A stretch of 64,000 nt of DNA from BP-133 sp040756995 (GTDB taxonomy: Bacteria; Actinomycetota; Acidimicrobiia; IMCC26256; BP-133). The translations under genes were made by a program, and so were the position numbers. Of the stretch, positions 7,944 to 16,523 are shown piece by piece. The DNA lies in the NCBI GenBank assembly GCA_040756995.1, contig JBFLYK010000002.1, positions 327,825 to 391,824 of the forward strand, read 5' to 3'. The notes below the pieces were generated by a model, which saw nothing but the letters and a program-made list of their open reading frames with translations, did no database searches and was not told the origin of the DNA. Numbering within the stretch: the stretch's first letter is position 1; each line of letters starts with the position of its first letter.

Positions 7944-9395
7944 ATGCGATCCAGCGATCTCTTCATCGATGGCAAGTTTGTCCCGGCCGCGTCCGGCGCG
8001 ACGTTCGAGAACATCAACCCGGCCACGGAGGAAGTGCTCGGCGTGGCGGCCGACGCCGGCCGGGCCGAGCTCGAGGCGGCTGTCGCCGCCGCCCGGCGGG
8101 CCTTCGATGACAGTGGCTGGAGCCGCAACGCCGCCTTCCGGGCCGCCTGCCTCCGTCAGCTGCAGGACGGGCTCGCCCGGCGCGTCGAGGAGATCCGCCC
8201 GCTGGTCGTGGCCGAGGCCGGCGCGCCGGTGATGCTGACGCACCTCGTCCAGGTCGATCCGCCGATCGCCGATCTGGGCTACGTCGCCGACCTGGCCGAG
8301 ACCTACGACTATGAGCGGCCGCTGCCCGACCGGGTGATCCTCGGCACGGCCTCCCGGCGAACGATCCGGCGGGAGGCCGCCGGGGTGGCCGCCGCCATCA
8401 CACCCTGGAACTTCCCGTTCCTCCTCAACCTGGCCAAGCTGGCACCGGCGCTGGCGGCGGGTTGCACCGTCGTGCTCAAACCGGCGCCGGACACTCCCTG
8501 GTCGGCGGCCGTTATCGGTCGGATCATCGCCGAGGAGACCGACATCCCGCCCGGCGTCTGCAACATCGTCACGTCCTCCGATCACGCCGTCGGTGAGCAG
8601 CTGGCCGGCCACCCCGACGTCGACATCGTGACGTTCACCGGATCGACCGCTACCGGCCGGCGCGTCATGGCCACCGCCGCCGCCACCGTCAAACGCACCT
8701 TGCTTGAGCTCGGAGGCAAGTCGCCGGCCATCTTCCTCGACGACGCCGATCTCGCCGCCCACCTGCCGGCGGTCGCGGCGGCCGCCTGCCTGCACGCCGG
8801 CCAGGGCTGCGCCCTGCTGACCCGGATCCTCGTACCCCGGTCGCGCCGCGACGAAGCGGTGGAGCTGGCGGCCGGTTGCCTGCAGGAAATGAGCTACGGC
8901 GACCCGACCGAGATCGGCCCGATGATGGGCCCCCTGATCAGCGCCCGGCAGCTCAACCGGGTGCTCGGCTACATCGAAACCGGCAAGTCCGAAGGCCGCC
9001 TCGTCGTCGGCGGCCGGCGGGCGCCGCAGTTCGACCGGGGCTACTGGGTGGAACCGACGTTGTTCGCCGACGTGGCGCCCGACGCCCGGATCGCCCAGGA
9101 GGAGATCTTCGGCCCCGTGGTGGTGATCATCCCCTTTGCCGATGACGACGACGCCGTGCGGATCGCCAACTCCACGATCTACGGGCTGTCAGGCGCCGTC
9201 CACAGCGCCGACACCGACCGGGCCCTCGCTGTCGCCCGGCGGCTGCGCACCGGGACGGTGTCGGTGCAAGGCGCGCAGTGGTACGCGCCGGATACGCCGT
9301 TCGGCGGGTACCGCCAGAGTGGCCTCGGCCGCGAGGGCGGCGTCCTCGGCTTCGAGGAGTACCTCGAGGTGAAGACGATCGCCCAGCCGGCCTAG
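7944..9395 (+). CDS. NAD(P)-dependent aldehyde dehydrogenase
   Basis: A 483-residue member of the aldehyde dehydrogenase superfamily. Key residues are visible: Asn156 in TPWNF, the nucleotide loop FTGSTATG at about 231-238, general base Glu255 in LELGGKSP, and nucleophile Cys289 in GQGCALLTR. It would oxidise an aldehyde intermediate to the acid for later CoA activation. The preceding operator places it under the same control as the rest of region 1. ATG 7944 matches the family start (LFIDGKFV). It converges with the amidohydrolase gene at 9415, leaving 19 bp between stops. Confidence 0.9.
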   Translation: MRSSDLFIDGKFVPAASGATFENINPATEEVLGVAADAGRAELEAAVAAARRAFDDSGWSRNAAFRAACLRQLQDGLARRVEEIRPLVVAEAGAPVMLTHLVQVDPPIADLGYVADLAETYDYERPLPDRVILGTASRRTIRREAAGVAAAITPWNFPFLLNLAKLAPALAAGCTVVLKPAPDTPWSAAVIGRIIAEETDIPPGVCNIVTSSDHAVGEQLAGHPDVDIVTFTGSTATGRRVMATAAATVKRTLLELGGKSPAIFLDDADLAAHLPAVAAAACLHAGQGCALLTRILVPRSRRDEAVELAAGCLQEMSYGDPTEIGPMMGPLISARQLNRVLGYIETGKSEGRLVVGGRRAPQFDRGYWVEPTLFADVAPDARIAQEEIFGPVVVIIPFADDDDAVRIANSTIYGLSGAVHSADTDRALAVARRLRTGTVSVQGAQWYAPDTPFGGYRQSGLGREGGVLGFEEYLEVKTIAQPA

Positions 9396-9414
9396 CCAAC
9401 CCGGAGCCCCGACC

Positions 9415-10593
9415 CTACCCGTCGAAGTGGAGCGCTTCCCGGGCGTTCAACTCGACGATCCGGTGGACCTCCTCGTCGGGAACGCCTTTCAGCATCTCGG
9501 CCGCCCGCCGCCGGCTGTTCGGCCAGTTGGAATCGGAATGCGGGAAGTCGCACTCCCAGGTGATGTTGGAGATTCCGACGCGGTGCCGTTCGGCGATGCC
9601 GACCTCGTCATCGATGAAGCAGACCAGGATATGGCGGTGATACAGCTCCGACGGCGGCGTGTCCCGGTCGATGTTCTGGTACCAGCGGTGACGGTTCCAG
9701 GTGTAGTCGCAGCGCTCCAGCAGGTACGGCACCCAGCCGATCCCCCCTTCGGAGAGCATCACCTTGAGGTTCGGGTGACGGTGGAAGACCGGCGAGAACA
9801 ACAGGTCGGCGGTGGTGTCCATCGAGTTGGTGCCCATGAGGGCGATCATCACCGCCATCGGCGCGTCGCGGGCGGTGATGGGGGCCGTTCCCGACGACCC
9901 GAAGTGCATGGCCACCGGCAGGCCGGCGTCCTCGCAGGCGGAGAAGAACGGGTCCCAGTGGTCGGTGTGGAACGACGGCAGCCCGAGCGGGACGGGATTC
10001 TCGGGGAAAGTGACGCACCTCGCTCCCTTTGCCGCCGTCCGCTCCACCTCGGCGACGCAGAGCTCGCGGTCCCACATCGGCATGATCACCATGGGGATCA
10101 GGCGATCGGGAGCGGCGGCGCACCACTCGTCGAGCACGAAGTCGTTGTAGGCCTGCACGCAGAGCAGGCCGAGCTCCTTGTCGTCGCTCTCGTGGAAGAC
10201 GGTGCCCGAGAAGCGGGGGAACGACGGGAAGCACAACGCCCCCCACACGCCATCGAGGTCCATGTCCTTGACGCGTTCCCTGGGGTCGTAGCACCCGGGA
10301 ATCATGTCCTCGAAGCGGATCGGCTCTATCCCGTACTCGGTGACGTCCTTGCCGGCCACGGCGTTGAGGCCGATCTGGGGGTAGATCCGGCCTTCGTAGC
10401 TCCAGACCTGGGCGGGTTTGGCGGACGCTCCGATCGTCATGCCGGCGAAGCTGGTGCCGGCGCTGGAGGAGACCTCGATGATCCGCGGTCCGGCGTCGCG
10501 GTAGTGGGCCGGCAGCCGGTCCTGCCATACGTTCGGGTGCTCGACCAGGTGGTCGTCGACCGAGATGAGCTTCATCCAGTCCTGGAGCGGCAT
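9415..10593 (-). CDS. Amidohydrolase-2 family protein
   Basis: A 392-residue amidohydrolase-related TIM-barrel protein close to the one at 54223-55443: shared LISVDDHLVEHPNVW, FPENPVPLGLPS, AMHFGSSG and the ending motif ECDFPHSDSNWP. The first metal motif is VDDH instead of HxH, the barrel His is in AMHFGSSG, and the last Asp is in CDFPHSDS. ATG 10593 is chosen because an AGGAG site lies 7 nt upstream; the longer frame to 10611 lacks one. It is divergent from the ABC importer operon, with an operator copy in between. Likely a hydrolase or decarboxylase of a ring intermediate (inference). Confidence 0.85.
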   Translation of the reverse strand: MPLQDWMKLISVDDHLVEHPNVWQDRLPAHYRDAGPRIIEVSSSAGTSFAGMTIGASAKPAQVWSYEGRIYPQIGLNAVAGKDVTEYGIEPIRFEDMIPGCYDPRERVKDMDLDGVWGALCFPSFPRFSGTVFHESDDKELGLLCVQAYNDFVLDEWCAAAPDRLIPMVIMPMWDRELCVAEVERTAAKGARCVTFPENPVPLGLPSFHTDHWDPFFSACEDAGLPVAMHFGSSGTAPITARDAPMAVMIALMGTNSMDTTADLLFSPVFHRHPNLKVMLSEGGIGWVPYLLERCDYTWNRHRWYQNIDRDTPPSELYHRHILVCFIDDEVGIAERHRVGISNITWECDFPHSDSNWPNSRRRAAEMLKGVPDEEVHRIVELNAREALHFDG

Positions 10594-10663
10594 CGCAAAT
10601 CTCCTGTTCAAGGGCCTACCGGCCGAGGTCGCCCCTGGATCGGAAGGCCGTTATCGAATACCA

Positions 10664-10679
10664 TACCGCAGAGCATTCG
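10664..10679 (+). promoter_or_regulatory. Region-1 operator, site 4
   Basis: TACCGCAGAGCATTCG in the divergent promoter between the amidohydrolase and the importer operon. With flanking bases it forms an inverted repeat, CGAAT-N15-ATTCG (10655-10679). It could repress both directions. Confidence 0.65.
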
Positions 10680-10695
10680 GGTTGTTCAGGGGGGA

Positions 10696-12237
10696 GTGGT
10701 GGAGAACGGATCCGGGCGTCATCGCCGCCGGGCCCTGGTGGCCGGCGCACTGCTCGTGGCCGCCGCCGGCGGGTGCGGCACTCAACTCACCCATGAGCAG
10801 ATCGTCGCCTACCACGAAGGCCACCGGGCCGAGGTCACCTCCCGAGCCGCGCCCGCCGCTCTGCCGGCCGCCCCCGGGGTGGAGAGCGCACCCTCGCCGG
10901 CTGATGCAGCGGCGGCGGCACCCGCCTATGGAGCCGAGACCCCGGCCGGCGGCGGCAACACGGCCGCCCCAGCCGGTTCTGTCGTTCCGCCGACGACGGC
11001 CGCCGGCCGGGCGACGGGGTCCCGTGCGCCGACGGCCACCGGCCGGCCCTCGACCGGAGCGGCGGCCGGCACCGGGCCGGCGGCGCCGGTGGGCGGCAAG
11101 CCCGGGGCCAAGGCACCGGCGAACCCGGCCACGCCGGCGCCGACGCAGCCCGGCGCACCGGCGCCGGCGCGGGGCGCCGAGGTCGTCCTCGGCAACATCG
11201 GCAGCTACAGCGGTGTCCTCGGCTCGATCTTCAAGGGCGGCCGGGAAACTCTCCAGGCGTGGGCGCAGACGGTCAACGGCCGGGGTGGGCTCGCCGGCCA
11301 CCCGGTCCGCTTCACGTTCGCCGACGACGCCGGGGATCCCGCCCGGGCCCTGTCAATCGCCCGCGACATGGTCGAGCGGCAGCGGGCCATCGCCATCGTC
11401 GGCGGCCTGATGCCCACCTCGCTGCCCGGGATCCGCAAATACCTGGAGGAGAAGTCGGTCCCGCTCATCGGCGGAGACAACACGCTGTCCGACTGGTACG
11501 AGAGCCCGGTCATCTTCCCCGAGGGCACGACGGTGAACTACGTCGGCAAGGCCGGGTTCTCCCTCCTGCAGAAGGCCGGGGAGTCGAAGCAGGCGGTGTT
11601 CTTCTGCGGCGAATCGCCGAGCTGCGCCGCTCTCACCCACCAGGCGCCCGCCGGCGTGGAGCTCGTGTACAAAGCCCAGATCTCGCTGGCCCAGGTGGAC
11701 TTCACCGGGGAATGCCTCCGGGCCAAGGAGGCCGGCGCCACCGGGTTGTATGTGGCGGCCGACGCCAACACCGTCCTGCGGGTCGCCCGGTCCTGCGCCC
11801 AGCAGAACTACAAGCCGCGCTACACCACGGCTTCAGTAGCCGTCGGCCCGCAACTGGCGACCGACCCGAACCTCGACGGCCTGGTGGCGCCGGTCAACAA
11901 CTTCCCCTGGTTCCTCACCGACGCCTCGCCGGCAACAGTCGAGTACGGGCAGGCTATGGCCACCTACGCCCGGGGTGTAGAGCTGTCGTCGGTGACCGCC
12001 GGGCAGTGGGCATCGGGCAAGCTCGTCGAACGGGCCGCCTCGGCCTTCGACGCCGACCCGGCCCCGGTCGAGTTACTCGGGGCCCTCGGTGCGATCCGCA
12101 ACGAAACGCTGGGCGGGCTCGCTCCGACGCTCAACTTCAATCCCGGCAAGGCCGCCGACCAGGTGCCGTGCTACTTCGTGGTGGCCATCCAGGGCGGCAA
12201 GTGGGCGGCGCCCAACGGGATGACGCCGGCGTGCTGA
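10696..12237 (+). CDS. ABC transporter substrate-binding lipoprotein (branched-chain amino acid type)
   Basis: A 513-residue type-I periplasmic-binding-fold protein. It starts at GTG 10696 (or 10699). RRRALVAGALLVAAAGGC is a lipoprotein signal with Cys at about residue 27. A long Ala/Pro/Gly/Thr-rich linker follows (about 45-155) before the folded domain (VVLGNIGSYSGVLGSIFKGG, DDAGDPARALSIARDMV, IGGDNTLSDWYESP). Such receptors capture amino acids but also aromatic and steroid-like acids. Its position before fused LivHM, LivG and LivF shows it is the receptor for this importer. A second receptor with the same linker type is at the right edge of the window. Confidence 0.85.
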   Translation: MVENGSGRHRRRALVAGALLVAAAGGCGTQLTHEQIVAYHEGHRAEVTSRAAPAALPAAPGVESAPSPADAAAAAPAYGAETPAGGGNTAAPAGSVVPPTTAAGRATGSRAPTATGRPSTGAAAGTGPAAPVGGKPGAKAPANPATPAPTQPGAPAPARGAEVVLGNIGSYSGVLGSIFKGGRETLQAWAQTVNGRGGLAGHPVRFTFADDAGDPARALSIARDMVERQRAIAIVGGLMPTSLPGIRKYLEEKSVPLIGGDNTLSDWYESPVIFPEGTTVNYVGKAGFSLLQKAGESKQAVFFCGESPSCAALTHQAPAGVELVYKAQISLAQVDFTGECLRAKEAGATGLYVAADANTVLRVARSCAQQNYKPRYTTASVAVGPQLATDPNLDGLVAPVNNFPWFLTDASPATVEYGQAMATYARGVELSSVTAGQWASGKLVERAASAFDADPAPVELLGALGAIRNETLGGLAPTLNFNPGKAADQVPCYFVVAIQGGKWAAPNGMTPAC

Positions 12238-12265
12238 GTGACGTCGACCTGAACCGGGAGGCGGT

Positions 12266-12634
12266 ATGGATCTGAAGCGCTGGTTGCGGAGCAACTGGGA
12301 CCGGGCGGGGGCTTGGACGCTGACAGCCCTGGGCGTGGTGGTCCTGTACGTCGGTTGGGACCGCATCAGCGCCACCGGCTACCCCGCCGAGCAGTTGCCG
12401 TACCTCCTGTCGGCCGGCATTGGGGGTGCGCTCCTCGTCGCCTTCGGCGCCACGCTGCTCCTGTCGGCCGACCTGCGGGACGAGTGGCACAAGCTCGACC
12501 GGCTGGAGCGGACCTTCGAGCGGATCGAGTCCCGCCTGGCCGAGACCGGCCACCAACCGGCGATCCCGCCCCCGGCCGACGCCTCCGTCCCCGGCCGTCC
12601 CAACGGATCCCCGTCGCTGGCCGCCCGCCGGTGA
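12266..12634 (+). CDS. Small membrane protein in the importer operon
   Basis: A 122-residue protein with two predicted membrane helices (WTLTALGVVVLYVGW about 17-31, and LLSAGIGGALLVAFGATLLLS about 47-67), then a short charged helix DLRDEWHKLDRLERTFERIESRL likely to form a coiled coil, and a Pro-rich tail. No family recognised. It sits between the receptor and permease genes, overlaps the next gene by GTGA, and may be an accessory membrane component. The function is unknown. Confidence 0.7.
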   Translation: MDLKRWLRSNWDRAGAWTLTALGVVVLYVGWDRISATGYPAEQLPYLLSAGIGGALLVAFGATLLLSADLRDEWHKLDRLERTFERIESRLAETGHQPAIPPPADASVPGRPNGSPSLAARR

Positions 12635-13113
12635 CGCGAGGCTCGGCCGTGCTGGCCCGGTGGTCACCCTGGGCACCGGCCGACACCGTCCGCTGGCTCG
12701 TGGCGGCCCTCGTCGGCCACGGCGCCTGGTTGACCGGGTGGTGGGGCGCGTCCCGGGAACCCGGCCTCGAGAACCAGTTCCCCTGGGCGGCTCTCTCGGT
12801 GGCCGGGTTCATCGTGGCGGTGACCGGTGACGTGAACTGGGTGCTGCGGGCCCGAGGGCGCATCGTCCGGCGGCGGTCGGCCCGCTGGCCGGAGGATTCC
12901 TGGGAGGCCGCGCTGGCCGGCGCCACCCCTCTAGCGACGCGGCGGGTCGTGGTGGCCGGGCCCGGGACCCGCCACTACCACGGGCCGGACTGCCAGTTCG
13001 TAGCCGGCAAGGGCTGGCCCGAGATCAGCGTGGAGAGCGCCGAAGCGGACGGGCGCCGGCCGTGCGGCGCTTGTCTTCGGGCGACACCCCCGGACGCCGG
13101 AGACGGGCTGTGA
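12631..13113 (+). CDS. Membrane protein with C-terminal H-x(4)-C...CxxC motif
   Basis: A 160-residue protein read from GTG 12631, overlapping the previous stop. Two hydrophobic segments lie in the first half (TVRWLVAALVGHGAWLTGWW; AALSVAGFIVAVTGDVNWVL). The C-terminal part is soluble: HYHGPDCQFV followed about 30 residues later by RPCGACLRA. That spacing of His/Cys and CxxC resembles small metal-binding or zinc-ribbon tails. It overlaps the permease gene by GTGA. It is probably an accessory protein of this importer, with unknown function. Confidence 0.65.
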   Translation: MTRGSAVLARWSPWAPADTVRWLVAALVGHGAWLTGWWGASREPGLENQFPWAALSVAGFIVAVTGDVNWVLRARGRIVRRRSARWPEDSWEAALAGATPLATRRVVVAGPGTRHYHGPDCQFVAGKGWPEISVESAEADGRRPCGACLRATPPDAGDGL

Positions 13114-15026
13114 TCTCCGACCTCCTCCCCTCGGTCGTCACCGGGCTCGGCAGCGGCTCGATCTACGCGCTGGCGGCCATGGGGCTCGTCCTCACCTACA
13201 AGACGTCAGGTGTGTTCAACTTCGCCCACGGCGCCCAGGGAGCGCTCGGGGCATACATCATGTGGGACCTCTGGGCCCGGTTGGGTTGGCCGTGGCCGCT
13301 GGCAGCGGCCGTGGCCGTGCTGCTGGCCGGCGTGGTGGCCGGTTTCCTGATCGAACGCTTCGCCTTGCTGCTGGCCGACAAACCCCCGGCCAACCGGATC
13401 GTGGCCACCATCGGCCTGCTGGTCGTCATCCAGTCGGTGATCGTGCTGCGCTACGGCGCGGCCACCATCCCCATGCGGTACTTCCTGCCGACGAGGACGG
13501 TGGAGATCGGCGGCGTGAACATCCGCTACGAGCAGCTCGTCGTGTTCGCTCTGGCCGCCCTGGCCGCCGTGTGGCTCAACCGGTTCTTCCGCACCGCCAA
13601 GCTCGGGGTGGCGATGCAGGCCGTCGTCGACGACCCGGCATTGCTCGGCTTGCAGGGCGTCTCGCCGGTGCGGGTGCGCCGTCAGGCATGGATCATCGGG
13701 TCGTGCTTTGCCGCCGCCTCGGGCGCGCTGCTGGCTCCGAGCCTCGGCCTCGACCCGATCCTGCTCACCCTGCTGGTGGTCCAGGCATTCGGGGCGGCCG
13801 CTATCGGGCGGTTCAGCGGGCTGGCGCTGACCTACGCCGGAGGCCTCATCGTCGGCGTCGGCCAGGAGCTCGTCAAGTACACCGCCAGCCAGGACTTTTT
13901 CGTCGAGCGGGTCAACGGATTCATCCTCCAGCCGCTGCCGTCGACGTTCCCGTTCTTCGTCCTGTTCGTCGTGCTGCTGGTCACGCACCGGTCGAAACTC
14001 GTCGAGCGGGGCTCCCGGGTGGTGCGCCGAGAACGCCCGCCGGCTGCCTGGTCGCCGGTCGGTCGGGCCGCGGTGCTCGCCGCCGGGGCGGTCGGGCTGC
14101 TGCTCGTGCCCCAGTTCGTGTCGACCCGGCTGCCGGTGTACACGACGGCAGTCGCCTTCGTGGTGATCTTCGTCTCGCTCCACCTGCTGGTGCGGACGTC
14201 GGGGCAGGTCTCGTTGTGCCAGATGACCTTCGCCGCCATCGGGGCGGCGACCTACGCCCACGCCATGGACCACGGTGTGCCATATCCGGTGGCGGTGCTC
14301 CTGGCCGGCTTGGTCGCCGTGCCGGTCGGGGCGTTCATCGCCATTCCCGCCATCCGACTGCCAGGGGTCTTCCTGGCCATCGCCACGTTCGGATTCGGGA
14401 TCCTCGTCGAGCGGATCTTCCTCCCGACGTCGTTCCTCTTCGGGGCCCGCCAGACGCTCGTCTCACCCCGGCCGAGCTTCGCCGAAGGCGACAAGGCCTA
14501 CTACTACCTGGTGCTGGCGGTGGCCGTCGCCGGCTGCGCCCTGGCCGAAGCCGTACGTCGGGGCCGGCTCGGCCGGCTCCTCCAGGCGCTCGGCGATCAA
14601 CCGGCGGCGCTGGCGGCCCATGGCGCCAGCACCAACGCCATCCGTACGTTCGCCTTCTGCCTCTCGGCCGCACTGGCCGGAGTGGGTGGGGCGCTGCTCG
14701 GCCCGGTGACCCGGTCGGCCACCGCCTTCTCCTTCAACTTCGGTGTCTCGCTCACCCTCCTGGCGGTGCTGTTCGTCGCCGGCCGGCGGGCGGTGCTGTC
14801 GGCGTTCGTGGCGGCCGCCGCCTACCAGGTCGTACCGAGCTACATCACCAGCGCCAACGCCCCGGTCTGGACCCAGATCGCCTTCGGCGTGGCGGCCATC
14901 GCCGTCACCTGCGGGATCCCGGCGCTGATCCGCCGGGCGCTCATCAGCGGACCGCGGGCGCAAGCCCGGGAGGCCGCGCCGGTATCGCCCGCCCGGTCCC
15001 GCCTGGCCGAGGTAGTGGTCTCGTGA
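13110..15026 (+). CDS. Fused LivH-LivM permease of a branched-chain-type ABC importer
   Basis: A single 638-residue protein contains both permease subunits that are normally separate. The first half (to about 305) is LivH-like: SGSIYALAAMGLVLTYKTSGVFNFAHGA, RYEQLVVFALAALAAVWLNRFFRTAKLGVAMQAV. The second half (from about 325) is LivM-like: SLHLLVRTSGQVSLCQMTFAAIGAATYA, AIRLPGVFLAIATFGFGILVER, LGDQPAALAAHGASTNAIRTFAFCLSAALAG. A short basic linker joins them. Both EAA-like coupling loops remain, so one chain can dock LivG and LivF. GTG 13110 overlaps the previous stop, and its own stop overlaps livG (GTGA). Confidence 0.9.
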   Translation: MISDLLPSVVTGLGSGSIYALAAMGLVLTYKTSGVFNFAHGAQGALGAYIMWDLWARLGWPWPLAAAVAVLLAGVVAGFLIERFALLLADKPPANRIVATIGLLVVIQSVIVLRYGAATIPMRYFLPTRTVEIGGVNIRYEQLVVFALAALAAVWLNRFFRTAKLGVAMQAVVDDPALLGLQGVSPVRVRRQAWIIGSCFAAASGALLAPSLGLDPILLTLLVVQAFGAAAIGRFSGLALTYAGGLIVGVGQELVKYTASQDFFVERVNGFILQPLPSTFPFFVLFVVLLVTHRSKLVERGSRVVRRERPPAAWSPVGRAAVLAAGAVGLLLVPQFVSTRLPVYTTAVAFVVIFVSLHLLVRTSGQVSLCQMTFAAIGAATYAHAMDHGVPYPVAVLLAGLVAVPVGAFIAIPAIRLPGVFLAIATFGFGILVERIFLPTSFLFGARQTLVSPRPSFAEGDKAYYYLVLAVAVAGCALAEAVRRGRLGRLLQALGDQPAALAAHGASTNAIRTFAFCLSAALAGVGGALLGPVTRSATAFSFNFGVSLTLLAVLFVAGRRAVLSAFVAAAAYQVVPSYITSANAPVWTQIAFGVAAIAVTCGIPALIRRALISGPRAQAREAAPVSPARSRLAEVVVS

Positions 15027-15829
15027 CCCCGGCCACGGCGCGGCGGAGCGGCGCCCGTCCCGATCTGGAACTGACCGGCGTGTCCGTCCGCTTCGGGGGG
15101 CTGCAGGCCGTGTCGGACCTGTCGTTGCGGGCCGCACCCGGTCGCATCACCGGCCTCATCGGGCCGAACGGTGCGGGGAAAACGACCACGTTCAACGCCG
15201 CCACCGGGACGGTCGAGTACACCGGGTCTGTCCGGCTCGGCGACGACGTGCTCGACCGGTGGTCGCCGGCGGCCCGGGCGCAGCTGGGTCTCGGCCGGAC
15301 GTTCCAGCGGATCGCGCTCTTCGACACCATGTCCGTCCTCGACAACGTCGCGCTCGGGCCGGAGATGCTCGACGCCGGCCGCCGGGTCTGGCGCCACGCC
15401 GCCGGCCTCCGGCGGGAACGGCGTGCGGAGCTCGCGGCGGCGGAACAGGCCCTCGACCGGTGCGGGATCAGCGGGCTGGCCGACCGGCCCGCCGCCGACC
15501 TGTCGACCGGCAACCGGCGACTCGTCGAGCTGGCCCGGGCCATCGCCTCGCCGTTCCGGTTCCTCCTGCTCGACGAACCGTCGTCGGGGCTCGACGCCGC
15601 CGAGACTGAACGCTTCGCCGGGCTGCTGGAGGCCATCGTCGACGAGCGGGGAATCGGCCTGCTCCTGGTGGAGCACGACATGGCGCTCGTGCGGGCGGTC
15701 TGCTCCTACATCTATGTCCTTGACTTCGGGGCGCTCGTCTTCTCGGGCGAGACGGCCGATGTGCTCTCCAGCGATGTCGTGAAAGCCGCCTACCTCGGCC
15801 GCGACGCGCTGGCCGGCGAGGTCGCCTGA
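15023..15829 (+). CDS. livG: ABC importer ATPase LivG-type
   Basis: A 268-residue ATPase. Walker A is GPNGAGKTT (47-55), Walker B is FLLLDEPSSGLD, and the H-loop is LLVEHDMALV. The signature motif is the variant LSTGNRRLVELARA in place of LSGGQ. The C-terminal LivG extension (FGALVFSGETADVLSSDVVKAAYLG) is present. It works with LivF as a heterodimer on the fused permease to power import. The gene overlaps livHM by GTGA and is followed 1 nt later by livF. Confidence 0.9.
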   Translation: MTPATARRSGARPDLELTGVSVRFGGLQAVSDLSLRAAPGRITGLIGPNGAGKTTTFNAATGTVEYTGSVRLGDDVLDRWSPAARAQLGLGRTFQRIALFDTMSVLDNVALGPEMLDAGRRVWRHAAGLRRERRAELAAAEQALDRCGISGLADRPAADLSTGNRRLVELARAIASPFRFLLLDEPSSGLDAAETERFAGLLEAIVDERGIGLLLVEHDMALVRAVCSYIYVLDFGALVFSGETADVLSSDVVKAAYLGRDALAGEVA

Positions 15830-15830
15830 G

Positions 15831-16523
15831 ATGCTGGCCCTGCGGTCCGTCGACGCCGCCTACGACGGCCACGCCGTGCTGCGCGACGTCACGATGACCG
15901 TCCCCGACTCGGCCGTGGTCGCGCTCCTCGGCCCCAATGGCGCAGGGAAGACGACGCTGCTGCGGGTGGCGTCCGGGCTGCTCGAACCGACCGCCGGCAC
16001 CGTGGTGCTCGACGGCGCCGACATCACCACCGCTCCGGCCGACGAGCGCGTCCGGCGGGGTTTGTGCCACGTTCCCGAAGGTCGGGGAATCTTCCCCGCC
16101 CTCTCCGTCCGCGACAACCTGCGACTCCAGGCGCCCAGCGACCTCGACGCCACCGGGCTGGAGTCCGTGGGCGGGGTATTCCCCCGGCTGGCCCAGCGGC
16201 TCGACCAGACGGCGGGGACGATGTCGGGTGGCGAGCAGCAGATGCTGGCCCTGGCCCACGCCTACCTCGCCGCCCCGCGGGTCGTGCTCCTCGACGAAGT
16301 CTCGATGGGCCTCGCTCCGCTCATCGTCGATGAGATCTTCGACTATCTCTCCGATCTTGCCCGGCGGGGCGTGGCCTTGCTGATCGTCGAGCAGTACGTC
16401 GCCCGGGCACTGGCGCTGGCCGACTTCGTCTACGTCCTGCGGAAGGGCATCATCGAATTCGCCGGCGAACCCGTTGAATTGGGCCGCGACACGATCCTCG
16501 CCTCGTACCTGGGGGACCGCTGA
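15831..16523 (+). CDS. livF: ABC importer ATPase LivF-type
   Basis: A 230-residue ATPase, the normal length for LivF. Walker A is GPNGAGKTT (34-42), the signature is MSGGEQQMLALA, Walker B is VVLLDEVSMGL, and the H-loop region reads LLIVEQYVARAL with Gln at the usual LivF position. CHVPEGRGIFPALSV is a LivF hallmark. The start lies 1 nt after the livG stop; its stop overlaps the next ATG (TGATG). Confidence 0.9.
   Translation: MLALRSVDAAYDGHAVLRDVTMTVPDSAVVALLGPNGAGKTTLLRVASGLLEPTAGTVVLDGADITTAPADERVRRGLCHVPEGRGIFPALSVRDNLRLQAPSDLDATGLESVGGVFPRLAQRLDQTAGTMSGGEQQMLALAHAYLAAPRVVLLDEVSMGLAPLIVDEIFDYLSDLARRGVALLIVEQYVARALALADFVYVLRKGIIEFAGEPVELGRDTILASYLGDR

Noticed and set aside
9427..10695. 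Upstream extension of the receptor gene frame
   Set aside because: It runs antisense through the amidohydrolase and has no start signals; the lipoprotein signal begins at 10696.
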